A DNA stretch of 64,000 bases from Hyposmocoma kahamanoa (lineage: Eukaryota; Arthropoda; Insecta; Lepidoptera; Cosmopterigidae). Location: assembly GCF_003589595.1 (NCBI RefSeq), contig NW_020653856.1:4076817-4140816 (forward strand), written 5' to 3'. Positions 11,301 to 22,754 of this stretch are shown here, piece by piece. Numbering within the stretch: the stretch's first letter is position 1; each line of letters opens with the position of its first letter. A model generated the notes under the pieces. It saw only the letters and a list, made by a program, of their open reading frames with translations. It searched no databases and was not told the origin of the DNA. The translations under genes and the position numbers were made by a program.

Positions 11301-14300
11301 ACCTCATTAGGGATTCCGTCCATCAGGGAAACCCATAAACATAGCTCGTTCCATCCCACGACTTTAAATTTGTGGCTGACGTCTCGACATCAACAGGTGA
11401 CGGGATATCGAGTGTTTATGTAGAATGTTTAAGGCTTAACTATGTTTTGTTTTATTTATAATTCTATATTCTTTGAATAATAATATATTATTACCTTGAT
11501 TGCGTTATCTGTAGCCACATTGAGGTCTTTCCTCCAGGTCTTTGGGTGCAAGTTAATTTGGGTAAATTTCTAAAATTGGAAAAATATAATTCGAAGACTT
11601 GTGTTCTACGTTTAGATATATCTTTTATGAGTTTTATTTAGCGTGAAAAGTCTAGTTTTCTAAACCCTGCGGGCTTAATTTGCTCAAATTCTCATAACAG
11701 ACTTAGAGAGAATCTTCAACTTTTGAAGGGTGCTACCGTCCTCTTCCTCCGTCGGTCCCTCACTGCTGAGGATCGTGACTTTGAGGAAATACACCGTCAA
11801 ACAATCTTCTTCACTGCACTCTGTCTTTGGCTAGGTGGTGGTGCCACTGTCAAATGTGGAAAATATAGGAAAACTACTCAGAAAAAGATTGTTTTCGTAA
11901 TGGAAATTTTTTCCATGACCCAACACTAGGTGCGAGAAAGTCACCAACACCAAGTACGCATGGACAGTGTTGGAGCATCGCAGTCACATTTTCTTGGACC
12001 CATATACAACAAATACGAGCCTTTCAATGATCCAAACTGATATAAATGCGAAAATAGCTCTGTCTGTTTGTTTTCACACATTAACCGCTGGACCAAATTT
12101 CGTGAATTTTTTTTTTTTAATATTTTCCTCTTTTCAGGCTGCGGCAAAACGCTGATCGCAAAAGCGACAGCAAAGGAAGCCAACATGTCATTCATAAACT
12201 TGGATGTGAGTCTATTGACGGACAAGTGGTATGGTGAGACGCAGAAGCTGGCTGCGGCCGTCTTTAGCCTCGCCGTTAAGCTGCAACCTTGCATCGTTTT
12301 TATTGGTACGCCTCTAAATCATATTTTTTACGCCGACACCGATTCGCCATTGAAGAGCAGCTCCCTTAGTATGCCGCCTCGATAAAGCTATTATATCCAC
12401 ATTTGGCTGCCAAATTAAATGATAAACATTTTAACAGATAAAAATTTTAAAATTTTATCACAATAGCAAACATGACAAGCACCGTGACGTCACATCTTTA
12501 TGTCGTCGCGTGCTCCGGCGACCAATTAATGCAAAAGGTTAACACAGTACCAAATATGGCTGCAAGGTCACAACTGATTTTAAAACATTTGCACAGTAAT
12601 TTTATCGACGTAAAAATTGAGCTCGACAAACGAGATGATAAGACATTTTTTGTTTCATGGTTTTCGCGGTGATGATTAAACGACAAAGAAGGCTATACGC
12701 AATTTCATATTGTTGTCCTTGTTCTCCAAAATATTTAACAATAGTTCGTTACGAAATAAGCAAACTTAGATTTATCAACTGAATTAAATATAGTCACGGG
12801 GAGGTTAATCACACATACTCTGCCATGCTACGGCTACAGAATACCAAAAATTGCAATGGCAGTTGAATATTAGCTCGATGTCTAACTACTGTTAAACCCT
12901 TTAACTTTTAGCAGAATGCCAAATGTACAAAATCCTGCCATTGACATTCTATCGAGATACAACTGACATGATTTAACATTAGTAGATTTGGACCCAGCCA
13001 AGGGAGTCTACACTCGTTCTCTGACTTCCGAAACAACAAACGTCGTATAAATAAAACAAGACCAAATTAGAAAACAATGTCAAGCATGAAGCTTTATTCG
13101 CATCATGGATCTTTTAATTTGTGTCGCGAATCACGCGATAATCAATCATTTGGTGAGTAAACGAACTTCACCCATTTTTTGTATTGTGGTAACACTGCTT
13201 TGCCTTTGTTAACTTGTTATTTTTGACACTATCGAGACGGCAGTAACGTCAACGGCAATGGCGGGAACCGAGTGCACTTCAGTTTGGTTAAAACTAAAGA
13301 TATGGCTGTGTAAGTGAATGTACCCTAAGAGACAAACAACTGGTAACTTCCTCTGTGTATTGTTTAACATTACGACATGCATAGACACGGTGGAAAGAAA
13401 CGTGCTGACTCGACCCGCAATAGAGTAGCCTCATTGACGCTTATGACTGTGGGTGCCTATCGTTGACATCAATCGGGTCGGTAGTAGCTGGCATGTACGC
13501 TTGCACCGCGATTAATAGCTTTCGAAGCTTGAAACCTGTTGGACTAAAGGGAAGGCTGGAGGTCCACTCGGGACTCGGGGTCCACACACATAAATCCAAT
13601 AAACTACAAAGTGGCGACAATTTGGTTGAGTATTACTTATTTGACAGTAATTGTTTCGGACTGTATGTCGGGCGGAGAACGAAGTAGGAAGAACGAAGGA
13701 GTACGGGACCCCGATTTAGAACTCATCGATATCTTAACCGAACCGTTCGATTGGATGTCGTTCTCGAATCGTAGGGTGCTTTCCGAGCTATTCAGAACAT
13801 TCGAGTTAAAACGTTCGATTCGGATTCGGATACGATATCTTTATCCAACAACGTTTATGGAGTTAGTCGGCGAATATAGATTATAAGAAAAATGAAATCC
13901 TTTTATATACATTTTTAAGACTTTAAAGGCCTAAAATAAAGGAATGCATTAGTCTCGCGTTAAAATAAATTAATAAAATTGAACAAAATCCAGATTTTAT
14001 TTAAATAATAAAAGATTTTCTTATTACATTCTTGCTTTGTAAACAAAAGGACGTTCGGTAACTTTCATTTGATAACTGCGTTCTGAATAACGTTTGTAGC
14101 CTTTGCCGGTCGAGAAGTTCCAGTAATCGTACGGGTGTGACGTGTAATTTCGGTTCGGTTTCGAATACGACAGTTTGACGTTCGATTATTGTGAATAGAA
14201 ATTAAAATAAATCGTACGATATCTAATCGGATCGGTCGACAACTGAGTTATCGTAAGGTTCTGAATCGACCTGCAGGAGCTGATATGACCACCAAAAGAT

Positions 14301-17300
14301 CTATACTTTTTGTAACAATAGAGAATAGTAAAGGACTGATTTGCAGACGAGATCGAGTCGTTCCTGCGCACGCGCACGCAGCATGACCACGAGGCCACGG
14401 CCATGATGAAGACGCAATTCATGTCGCTGTGGGACGGACTCATTACGGACCCTACCTGCACCGTCATCATTATGGGTACGTGGTTCTGGCATTTTGTATG
14501 AGAAATCATTTTATTAAAGACCAACTTCGGCTGTTCCGTTTTTTTTTCATCCCATACAATGAAATCACGTTATAAGAAGTTGAGTCACTTCAAAAAAATT
14601 GATCAATTTTATTTATTTTTATGAACAACTCACGCTTGATCAAAAAATTGACTATGCCAAAATTGTTTTCACAAGAAAGACTTGATGGTTCTTAGAACAG
14701 TTTCGTTATATTTTCTGTGGTTTCGGATTTCCTCATACCGTTATATTTAAAAAAACACTCTGTGTATAGTGCTTTTCTCAAACAATGCGAGGAAGTAATA
14801 AAAGACTAAAAAGAGAAAGATGTTTAAAAGAAATAGTACATTACCGCAGAGGCCGGGAAGTAAAGGATTGATGGACGAGTATTAGTTATAAGGTCGAGCG
14901 CCAGCGAATCAAGCAATCCACGTTCCCGCCGAGGCTTGTATAGTGCTTTTCTCAAACAATGTGAGGAAGTAATAAAAGACTAAAGAGAGGAAAATGTATA
15001 ACGAAAAAAAGTAAAAGACATTAAGTAATATTTGACATGTTAGGACAATTTGCTAAAAGAAAATGTTGTTTTTTTTTAAGGCACATATATCAGTAGTCTA
15101 TAGTCTGTCGAACTTCTGATGATGTAATTCATGTGGTTCTACAGTGCATGAAAGTTTCATAAGTTTTCATGTATCTATCTTACTTTGTTTATACCCAGCA
15201 ACAAGTTTCCCATGGCTAATATTATATATTATATATTATTATATATTACCTCTCGTTTTAAATTAGGCGGAGCACAAACAATTACTGTATTTCCGTTATA
15301 GCTCTTCTTACTAGAACTCGTTTTTCGACGAAAATATAAAAAAGACGAAAAAGAAAAGAATACCAAAATTTTTTTTTTATTTTACCGCCTTTTTCTTTTT
15401 TTTTTAATTAACCAGAACAGGTAGATATTTTTAATTCTCGCAATTACGAACACCAGTTGGCTGTACGACTTTTTCTTTTGCCTGTTTACATAGTTTATTA
15501 GTAGTAGATAAATTTAAAAGTTTAGAGCAGCGGACAGTAATGGATTTTCATACTTACGTCGAGGAAGTCGTACGGGTCATAAATGACACTTTCCGTATTC
15601 GTTTTGTGAAAAAATCACTTGAGGTTTATCGCAGTTGCATACGGTTTATGAGGATTGGAGGGACCCGTTTGACTGATTTAGGTGGTTTCTACTTGCATAT
15701 TGTACAAAGCGTGAGTTTGGTTTGTGTATGTGGGGACAGGCGCCACGAACCGGCCGCAGGACCTGGACAAGGCCATCCAGCGGCGCATGCCGTCCACCTT
15801 CCACGTGCCCATGCCGAACGCCGCGCAGCGCGAGCGCATCCTGCAGCTCATCCTGAAGGCCGAGCCCATCGCCAACGACGTACGTCCTTCCAACACCTCC
15901 CTTAGCTGTTTCTATAGCCTATTCAAAGGACAGGCACATGGGGCTTGTCAACTTATGTCTCAGGGTGCCACTCAGATCTTTGACAATTAAAGACTCAGTG
16001 GCACTGAAACTGTCATGGACAGGCGTGTCGCTTACCACCAGGCGCACGACTTGTTCGTCCTGTCACTTGATATTAGACTAAAAATATGTAGAATATGTAA
16101 TAATTAATGGCGGAGGGGAGGACGAATGTTTATGTCGTCACGTTTAGCATCAAGTTCAGTTTTACGCTGCTCTTCACAATCCCCCGCCATTCAGAACACA
16201 GTGCTGCCAAATCTTTTCATTGAGACGGCTCAATGTTGCATCTTCTCATATCACTGCTTTTCAGAAACAGTGACCCAGCCCTACATAGTTCCTTTTTTGA
16301 CTTATTATTGAGTTTTGTTCAGAAACTCCTAAAATTTCATTGGTTAAAATAATTGCATAGTAACCTGGAGCTGGTCTACGATATGTCAAATTTGCGCGGT
16401 AGATACGTTTATTCGGGTATTCCTGATAAAATATATGATAGTTTCCCAAAGTGGTCCCTATCGTCCCCCCAGTGGTAAGGTACAACTGAGGTAGGAGTAC
16501 TCGAAATGTCAGAAATCGTAAAAACGTTTTGCCATGCATTTTGTAGGGACATATTTAGTAATCAGTTTTATTCTAGGTAGTTAAGAAAACTAACAAATTA
16601 GTCGAAAATCGAAAAGAATTAAGTAAAAACAAATTATAATCATAACATTATTTTTTAAATTTCGAACAGCTTTGTTTTGTTAATAGAGAATTGTCACTTT
16701 TTATACGATTTTTAATCAAAATGTGGAAACAAATGAATTGGAGTAAAATTGCAGCCGCTACTTGCTCTTTGCGGAAGAGAGCGAATCGATCATAGATTTT
16801 TTATGTTATTTTTTGCTTTTCGTTATTGTTTTTATTTTGAAATACATAATACGTATACAATTTGTTAATTTCCTTAACTACCTAGAATAGCTGATGACTA
16901 GATATGTCCCTACAAAATGTACGGTAAAAAGTTTTTTGCGATTTCTGACATTTCGAGTACTCTTACCTCAATTGGTCCCATAGAGACTATTGGTCCTTAC
17001 CAGAGACCGGATCGAATGGCATAAAAAAAGTTTTGTACAAATTGCCTTTTATCTTGCTGACTGTACCATTTTTTGAAAATCTGTGAATGCCAATCAAAAT
17101 ATCTTCAAAATTCAAGGACAGTCTTCTCGAACCGTTTTCCTGTAACTACAACGATTAAAGTATCTGGCCTTGCTGCCCCGTCTCAAATTTACACCCTGAT
17201 ATATGATGATATATGTATATATATCATCATAATCAATGACATAAGTGGAGTTACATCAAAAACGTTTATTGCTGAACTAGAAACAAACTATAAACATTTT

Positions 17301-19671
17301 TCACGTAACTCCACTTATGCCATTCTTCCCCTTTTCCCTTCCCCTGGTTAGGTTAGCCATTATTGTTATTACGAAATATTTTCTGAAAATTTTGTCTATA
17401 GTGGTGGTGTGCGTTTCCCGCAGATCGACTTCGGGCGGCTGGCGATGGCCACGGAGGGCTTCTCGGGCTCCGACCTGCACGAACTGTGCCGGCAGGCTGC
17501 TGTCTACCGCGTGCGCGACATGGCGCGCGCCGAGATCGCCCGGCAGGCCGACGGCGAAGACGTACGTACGCCACCTATTTCAGCCGCCAAACAGTAATGT
17601 GAGCATTACTGCGTTCCGGTTTTGAAGGGTGCTGGTGAAATTACAGGCACATGGGACTTGTCAACTTTATGTGTTAGGGTGACGGGCGCAGTGGCAGTGC
17701 CCCTCAAATCTTTGCGATTTAAAGCTCTGAGTGGCACTGCAACTGTTATGGACAGGCGTGTAACTTACCATCAGGCACACGATTTGTTCCGTCACTTGAA
17801 ATCATCAAAAAAAGTCCCACTTCTGGGCTCGGGTCTTCTCTCAGGTGTGGATTTAGGCCATAATTCGTCACTCTGGCCCAAAGCCGTTTGGGGACTTCGC
17901 ATGGTTTCCGAGAGTTGTGAATAGAATACATTTATTTGCTAGAATGCAGTAATTACATAGGTCTTAAGTAAAATAAGGTATATTGTATTCAACCTGCAAG
18001 CAGATGTGAAAATATTAATAGTATTTAATGTTTAGGTGTCTATAGTTTCAAATTAATGTAATGAATTTGTAAACTAAGTATTCTTTATTACTGTAGAAGC
18101 AATGTGTCAGAAGCCATTTTGGCAATTCTTATTTAAAAATATGTCCTTGTAATAATTTAATTTCGTTTGGTAATTTATTGTAAATAATTATACACATGTT
18201 AATGCAGTTATTCTTATATATCGACTGTGAACTGGCAACCGGTACTATCTCAAGAAATTTCATCTCAGATACATTTAATTTTGGCGCCAGAATCGACTTC
18301 ATTCAACTTGTACTAACTTCTAGCCAGATGCCATATAAATGATGCAAGCAATTCTTTACTTCATCCAGTAAAATTATCAAAATTGAGATGGTATCGGTTG
18401 CCAGTTCACAGTCGATGTTACTTTATAGCAACGAGGTTGTTATAAAAAATCATAAGTTTTGCTCTATTTTGCCTTTGAATTACTTCACCACGTGTTTAAA
18501 AATATTGTGGACCTTCGACGTGCATATTTCGTTCCAGTGTTTTCTTGTTGTAAATTTTAAATTAAATTTCTAACATACATTTTTTCTGCTACACTGCTCG
18601 AATCCAGGTTTATTTGTTTATCAAAGAAGAACCAACAGCGCACATTTCAAACTTAAATTCAATTTAGAACAACAACATTTAAATTCTATGGCTCTGATAT
18701 GCATAGTACAGGGAATTCCCTAATTTGAGACTAGGCAATTCAAGTCAAATCACAGTCAAAGAATCATTTATCCCATAGATAAAATAAATTTACATTTGAC
18801 AAGGTCACATTTAAGCTATACTGCTCGTTCACTACGCTGACTTCCCCGAGAAGAACGCGCAAGAAACTAGGGATTGCTATTTTCAAATAAACTTAAATGC
18901 TTTGAATCAAATTTGTGTGTGATCTGGAACCATGTCGTCTTTTCGTACATCTTTATCTAACACGTAGTCTTCAATTTTGTAATATAACTTTTCAATCAAA
19001 ATATTTTTAATGTAGTTTTCAAACTTAGGAAAGGATAATACATGCTCCGGAATCTTATTGTAAAAACGTATACAGTTCCCCATAAAAGAGTCGTTTACCT
19101 CGGTTAAACGAAATCGAGGTACCGTGAATTTAGACTTAGCTCTAAGGTTAATATTATGAATATCTTCTTTATAAAATATTTGAGTAAATGTACTGTGATA
19201 CCACAGTCATGATACCAGTCTCCTTAAACTTTTCTCTGAGCGTAACCCGATGGAACTAAACGATACATAGAACTAATCGCTCGTTTTTGCAATACAAATA
19301 TGGTTTGAATGTCTGCATTGATGTGATATGAATTGATGCTATTGTCGGGCACATTACATTATTTTACATCATCAATTTACAAGGTTATTTGTAAAATATT
19401 AACAACCTCGTATTACTCACATCAGAAACAACAATTCTCGTTCCATGACTTCCAATAATGTATCAGATTTTTAATACCCAAGCCCATACAACAATTACGA
19501 AAATTCCAGAACGCAAATGACGACACCAATCAATCGGATTCCGACGAGGAGTTCGTGGACGCAATCCGACCAATCACGATGGAAGATCTGCGCATGTCAT
19601 TGGCCAAACTGAAAGAGGCGAAAATACAGTGCGGTTCGCTCGCGCCCTCTATGAGGTTAGACCTCGACTAA
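5337..19671 (+). CDS. ATAD1: ATAD1 (Msp1/nmd), outer-membrane AAA+ ATPase, complete
   Basis: Eight exons join in frame: 5337-5509, 9209-9305, 11006-11150, 12138-12305, 14347-14475, 15740-15879, 17424-17561 and 19510-19671, giving 383 residues (human ATAD1 is 361). All introns are GT-AG. Residues about 14-36 form a membrane anchor, followed by a basic linker. The AAA+ core has Walker A GPPGCGKT (136-143, split over exons 3-4), DKWYGE pore loop (167-172), Walker B IVFIDE (191-196), sensor GATNRP with N241, and arginine fingers in RRMP (252-253). Exon 7 has the lid motif [12 protein letters not shown]. Known role: extraction of mislocalised tail-anchored proteins from mitochondrial outer membrane and peroxisomes. 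The second ATG (5340) is an equally plausible start. Exons 6-7 are GC-rich in AT-rich introns. A strong donor follows the stop at 19700. Confidence 0.95.
5510..6875. other. ATAD1 intron 1, left part
   Basis: AT-rich intron sequence with no gene. A motif GGGAATTCCCTGTACTATGG at about 6473 resembles sequence near 18710. Short open frames at 5743-6145 and 6539-6733 have no recognisable domain. Confidence 0.5.
6876..7825 (+). mobile_element. R1-clade non-LTR retrotransposon, truncated and internally deleted
   Basis: Bounded by the exact 13-bp direct repeat AGGTCAATTACTG at 6863-6875 and 7826-7838. The GC-rich body contrasts with the intron. Around 7000-7310 it reads as reverse transcriptase ([34 protein letters not shown]). 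Near 7340-7420 it jumps to the C-terminal end ([18 protein letters not shown]), then a duplicated terminal segment ([19 protein letters not shown]). A 3' UTR (GGGGCTTTAGCCAGTAGAAG) and a short A tail follow. Most of the RT catalytic core and all of ORF1 are missing. A 26-bp tandem duplication lies at 6985-7036. R1-clade membership rests on motif resemblance from memory. Confidence 0.8.
7417..7501. repeat. Perfect 40-bp hairpin inside the R1-clade copy
   Basis: The arm at 7417-7456 is the exact reverse complement of 7462-7501, separated by 5 nt (TGAGG). The right arm is normal retrotransposon sequence encoding [11 protein letters not shown]. The left arm is an inverted extra copy abutting the internal deletion point. 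Confidence 0.95.
8030..8275 (+). mobile_element. LINE 3' tail fragment (Jockey-like) in ATAD1 intron 1
   Basis: Reads in part as [21 protein letters not shown], the Cys/His C-terminus of Jockey-type ORF2, then a 3' UTR with GATGAGAGACCGCATAGGCC and an AATAATAATG end. It matches the fragment at 3812-4015 in layout. Confidence 0.55.
8276..9208. other. ATAD1 intron 1, right part
   Basis: No gene recognised. A 60-codon open frame at 8352-8534 (ends ILTDKYYGP) has no known motif and may be transposon debris. Exon 2 follows, with its acceptor TTGCAG ending at 9208. Confidence 0.4.
9306..11005. other. ATAD1 intron 2
   Basis: 1.7 kb. At 10043-10090 there is the head of the second tRNA-SINE family (CTACCTCCGTGGTCGAACGG), fused at about 10093 to the right end of the CCGGATTTAAATC inverted-repeat family (to about 10178). 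10370-10500 is locally GC-rich without a recognised product. Confidence 0.5.
11690..11940. repeat. Repeat-like block in ATAD1 intron 3
   Basis: The block with TCGGTCCCTCACTGCTGAGG and ATCGTGAC resembles, from memory, sequence common in lepidopteran introns. No second copy was noticed in this window, so the assignment is weak. Confidence 0.3.
12306..14346. other. ATAD1 intron 4
   Basis: 2 kb without a gene. At about 13615-13690 it carries one half of the inverted-repeat element also found at 29464-29712 and 31867-32016 (TATTACTTATTTGACAGTAA, then GGACTGTATGTCGGGCGG). The matching left half was not found. An imperfect GGCAGT/ACTGCC-type inverted repeat lies near 12850-12960. Confidence 0.4.
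14763..14994 (+). repeat. Spaced direct repeat in ATAD1 intron 5
   Basis: Two copies of about 58 bp (14763-14820 and 14937-14994) share TGTATAGTGCTTTTCTCAAA, then CAATGYGAGGAAGTAATAAA, with few differences. Their starts are 174 bp apart. Could be two ends of an element or a local duplication. Confidence 0.7.
15926..16083 (+). mobile_element. GGGCGCAGTGGCAGTG-family retroposon (partial), ATAD1 intron 6
   Basis: Carries GGACAGGCGTGTCGCTTACC, the GGCGCACGACTTGTTCGTCC end and a TCACTTGATATTA tail. The central GGGCGCAGTGGCAGTG part is deleted. It begins about 46 bp after exon 6. It is one of roughly fifteen copies in the window and ends in an A-rich tail, so is probably a SINE or LINE 3' end. Confidence 0.7.
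16480..16975. mobile_element. Fold-back element with long inverted arms, ATAD1 intron 6
   Basis: Left arm about 16480-16600 and right arm about 16860-16975 are inverted copies over more than 100 bp, with indels. Shared motifs are GAGTACTCGAAATGTCAGAA, TTTTGTAGGGACATAT and ATTCTAGGTAGTTAAG. The centre is AT-rich and non-coding. The left flank TTTCCCAAAGTGGTCCCTAT and TCGTCCCCCCAGTGG recurs inverted at 33755-33795. Confidence 0.7.
17238..17330. mobile_element. Short palindromic MITE copy, ATAD1 intron 6
   Basis: Arms with ATAAGTGGAGTTAC and GTAACTCCACTTAT face each other across about 60 bp. It is a deleted relative of the 200-bp element at 28787-28986, sharing GTGGAGTTAC, AAAAACGTTTATTGCT and GCCATTCTTCC. 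Confidence 0.75.
17569..17815 (+). mobile_element. GGGCGCAGTGGCAGTG-family retroposon abutting the ATAD1 exon 7 donor
   Basis: Starts within a few bases of the exon 7 donor (GTACGT at 17562) with CACCTATTTCAGCCGCC, then GCATTACTGCGTTCCGG, GACGGGCGCAGTGGCAGTGC and GTCACTTGAAATCATCAAAA. Near full length and in sense orientation. Its own CTATTTCAG could act as a cryptic acceptor. Confidence 0.75.
18230..18416. mobile_element. MITE with ATCGACTGTGAACTGGCAAC ends, ATAD1 intron 7
   Basis: The terminal inverted repeat of about 32 bp begins ATCGACTGTGAACTGGCAAC on the left and is mirrored at 18385-18416. The interior is non-coding. No certain target duplication was seen. Confidence 0.8.
18830..19345 (-). 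mobile_element. CR1/Jockey-like LINE ORF2 3' fragment, antisense in ATAD1 intron 7
   Basis: On the minus strand it carries decayed ORF2 C-terminal sequence and 3' UTR. It aligns with fragments at 50505-50965 and 61690-62235 through ACATGCTCCGGAATCTTATT, TATCTAACACGTAGTCTTCA and GATACCAGTCTCCTTAAAC. All three are minus-strand and 5'-truncated. Confidence 0.7.
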
Positions 19672-19705
19672 AGTAGCTACGTAGCCACAGACGATGTAGG
19701 TGAGT
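19672..19705 (+). promoter_or_regulatory. ATAD1 post-stop segment ending in a strong splice donor
   Basis: After the TAA (19669-19671) the exon runs 28 nt to GATGTAG|GTGAGT (donor at 19700). This suggests an intron in the 3' UTR. A weaker upstream donor (ATGAG|GTTAGA, about 19653) would instead remove the stop and keep the frame into the exon at 24397. Confidence 0.5.
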
Positions 19706-20309
19706 ACACTTATACTTAGCTGTAACAATAGTTAGATTTCTAGGAAAAGTTTTCTCATCAATATCATCACCATTATTGAGTATATAACCATAAATAGAGA
19801 CGAAATGTCGTTTAATTTGTTTAAAAACTATTCTGCCAAATAATTACTGTGAAAACTGCGCTCGAATTCGAAAGAATTGACGGGTGTCGTCAATTGTTAC
19901 ACTTCAACTCAATCAGTTTAACTTGAGCTTTGCTATAATGCACGAAAATTGCAAAATTACATATTTATTATTTAATTACCGATGACATGCGATTCCACTT
20001 GTTTTGTAATTAGATGTTTTGCTGTTTTTCCAACACCACTGAATGGAACAGCCCCCATTGTTAGAGATATTTTCTTTATTACAATAAATACGGAATATTT
20101 TTGGAATATATGGAGACGTACACAGGTCAGTTGTTGGCGCTGTATTATTTCAGCTTTCTAATTTGTGATTTCAGCGCAAACGAGAGTTGATATTTAAAAG
20201 TGTTATATGGCCCATTTACCAGATGAGTTGCCAGGGATGGACGGCCCTTATTTCGTCTTTATTTCTGGTTATATACTCGATGATCATCATCAACTGGAAC
20301 CAACCAATT

Positions 20310-20790
20310 TTGAAAACCCGAGTTTTCGGGTCATAGTATAGTCAGAACCCGGGTAGACCGGGTTTTTCGAGCTTTTCGATATTTTTGTTATATTAAAAAA
20401 AAAGAAATTGTGTTTCTATTCTGATCTTCAATGGAACAAAGGATGAGGAGAGGAAGGATTATCATAAATAAAAGAGGACTTTACAAAATACAAGACACTT
20501 TATAAAGTCTTAAAGAAATTCAATTTTACGCATTGCTTGTTTTCTTGGTTGTTTGGTAGGGAAGAAACGTAGCAACTACGCTTCTTTACACGTAATTATT
20601 TATTTACACGTGTTTTTATTACGTTTATTATTGTATTCCAAGTGGTTTATACATAATAAATACCAAAAAAAAAATAAGTAAAATACTCGAAAAACCCGGG
20701 TTTTTAAAAATAAAACCCGAGTTTCTTTGTAACCATCAGAACTGAGAAAAACCGGATTTTCCCGGACCGGGTAAATCCCGGCTCGATGCC
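20310..20790. repeat. Inverted repeat pair rich in CCCGGGTTTTT
   Basis: Left GAACCCGGGTAGACCGGGTT and TTTCGAGC face right CTCGAAAAACCCGGGTTTTT and CCGGACCGGGTAAATCCCGG. The spacing of about 300 bp and the mirrored motifs suggest a decayed DNA transposon, but the ends are not clear. Confidence 0.45.
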
Positions 20791-21294
20791 CTAAACGTAA
20801 TGATCGAGTGAGGTCGTATCGCGTCGAGTATGATCATAACATAAGATGATAACGCGGACGAATGCAATGTTGGGCATTGTAGACAATCGGAGTGAGGAGA
20901 TGTCCAGCACAGGTCTCTTGTAGGCGAGGGTTCAGGCCACGCTGATCCAATGCGGCTTGGGAACTTCGGTTGGTTAATCTTAGGTCTTCTTCGAAGTGCA
21001 GGTTTAATCTTGACGGTTTCAGCTCCAGCTATTCGCTCATAGAACATTTCAAATTAATTGTCGTTCATAAAGTCAGAGGTACGAATTCGGATTCGAATCC
21101 ATGACCTCTGTTTGAGAGACAATAGGTCAAACCATAATATCGTCGCATTACTTTTTCAAACTCGTATTTTAAAGCACAAAGTTACTGATTTCACATCACA
21201 TTTCCTTCATATTCACACTTGGTACTTGGTACTTGGTGCAACGGGCTGGTATCCGCAACTCGACGACAAAGCGCCTATTTTTTTCATATTCACA

Positions 21295-21579
21295 CATTGA
21301 CTTACAAATAAATGGACGACGGGTTTAATACAAAAACCACGAAAAAAATGTCCCAAGTCAACCTATTTAAACGTAGTGACATGTAAAGGAATATGAAAAA
21401 GCTAAAACGTTGAATTTAAATTGTAATGTCATCGCAGTACTGTCTAATTTTGCTTGCTTCGCTGTCAGTCGAACAAACGAAGACTAAAGCGTGAATGACG
21501 CTCTGTATACGATTTTAACGCCCTATAAGTTCGGACATTTTTTAGCGCGGACCCGACGTCTATATATTGTAAGTCAATG
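21295..21579 (+). mobile_element. hAT-like MITE, copy 1, 8-bp target duplication
   Basis: Ends CATTGACTTACAAATAAATG and CAATGTAA-type mirror (TTGTAAGTCAATG). Flanked by exact TATTCACA at 21287-21294 and 21580-21587. It shares GTCCCAAGTCAACCTATT, TAATGTCATCGCAGTA and GCGCGGACCCGACGTC with copies 2 and 3. About 57 bp longer than the other two because of extra internal sequence near 21370. Confidence 0.9.
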
Positions 21580-21682
21580 TATTCACACACTGGATTTCAT
21601 CTATTCTTAAAATAATGTATCCAAATTAACACCCTTGATAAGAAATTTAAAATAAATAGAAAGTTTTGTCAACTCCCGAATA

Positions 21683-21724
21683 ATCACTCTTTATAAGATA
21701 CGAGTTTGAGAAAGAAAGGCGACG
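21683..21724 (+). repeat. Short repeat shared with the right edge of the window
   Basis: AATAATC(A/G)CTCTTTATAAG, ATACGAGTTTGAGAAAG is repeated almost exactly at 63958-63996. It is part of an unidentified interspersed element. Confidence 0.7.
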
Positions 21725-21967
21725 ATACGGTTACCATGGCTAAGTTTTTTTTATTAATATTAATTTTAGATTTTATAAATTGGTTAGCGCTGTGGGCGCC
21801 GAATGAGGAGCTTCTATGAAATAGGCTTTGGTTTGGGTGTTCCGGGTTGAATTTCGTCGCTTTTACTTATATTTCAGCGGATTTCCTAATTTGAGACTAG
21901 TAATTAATATGATTATTTAGCACAACATGTATTAGTACTTTGCAATATATGAAAGTTATACATTATA

Positions 21968-22433
21968 CTCCGTCCAACCATTTATATATATTGACATACA
22001 ACCATAGACAAAAAATGCGGTATTACTTGGACTCTTTTATTTTTTAATTTTAGGGAACCGACGTGCTCTTTAGCTCCGATGTTTATCGTGCCAACAGATT
22101 ATGCAACGAAGATTATTCAAGTTGATAAATTTTGTTAGCTATCTAATAAATTATAATGAAATTAAGTAAATTATAAATAATTATAACAAATTCTTATTGT
22201 TTACTATATAATGAATCTTCAGATTATTCTCCATATGAACGGGAATCATCACTTGAATCCTCATTAACATGAATTATGAATTTTTGAATAGACAAAAAGA
22301 ACCCGCTCACATTCACGATTAAAACTTTTTCATGAATAAAATCGATTGTTACAAAAAATCGAATTGTAAACGCATTAGGACATCACTAATGGATTAAAAT
22401 TCAAGCTGTCAAAAGTTAAATGGTTGGACGGAG
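21968..22433. mobile_element. Stowaway/mariner-like MITE, 466 bp
   Basis: The terminal inverted repeat CTCCGTCCAACCATTTA is exact at both ends, each end flanked by TA (21966-21967 and 22434-22435). The interior is AT-rich without an open frame. TA target and CTCCGTCC-type ends resemble Stowaway elements moved by mariner transposases. Confidence 0.85.
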
Positions 22434-22754
22434 TATAGCTAGAGATTATAAGACTAAAGGATGTTTTGGCGAGTTTCAGTGTTGCCTTTTTAAATTGAGT
22501 ATGATTTGTTTTTTTATTACAAAATTCATAACATGTATCATTGGAGAGAAGATTCATTATTTTTTATACTTATACAATATAATATAGTTATATATTTATA
22601 TATAGTCGGATTTTAAATAACAGACAGAGCAAACTGTCAGGTGTAAATGTCACTTTGAAAAATATAGTTGCCATGTTTATTGTATAGCAAGGTTCAATGT
22701 ATGCCTTCATAATTTTCTTGACGTGCATAAAATTAATTAACAAAATGCTACCGC

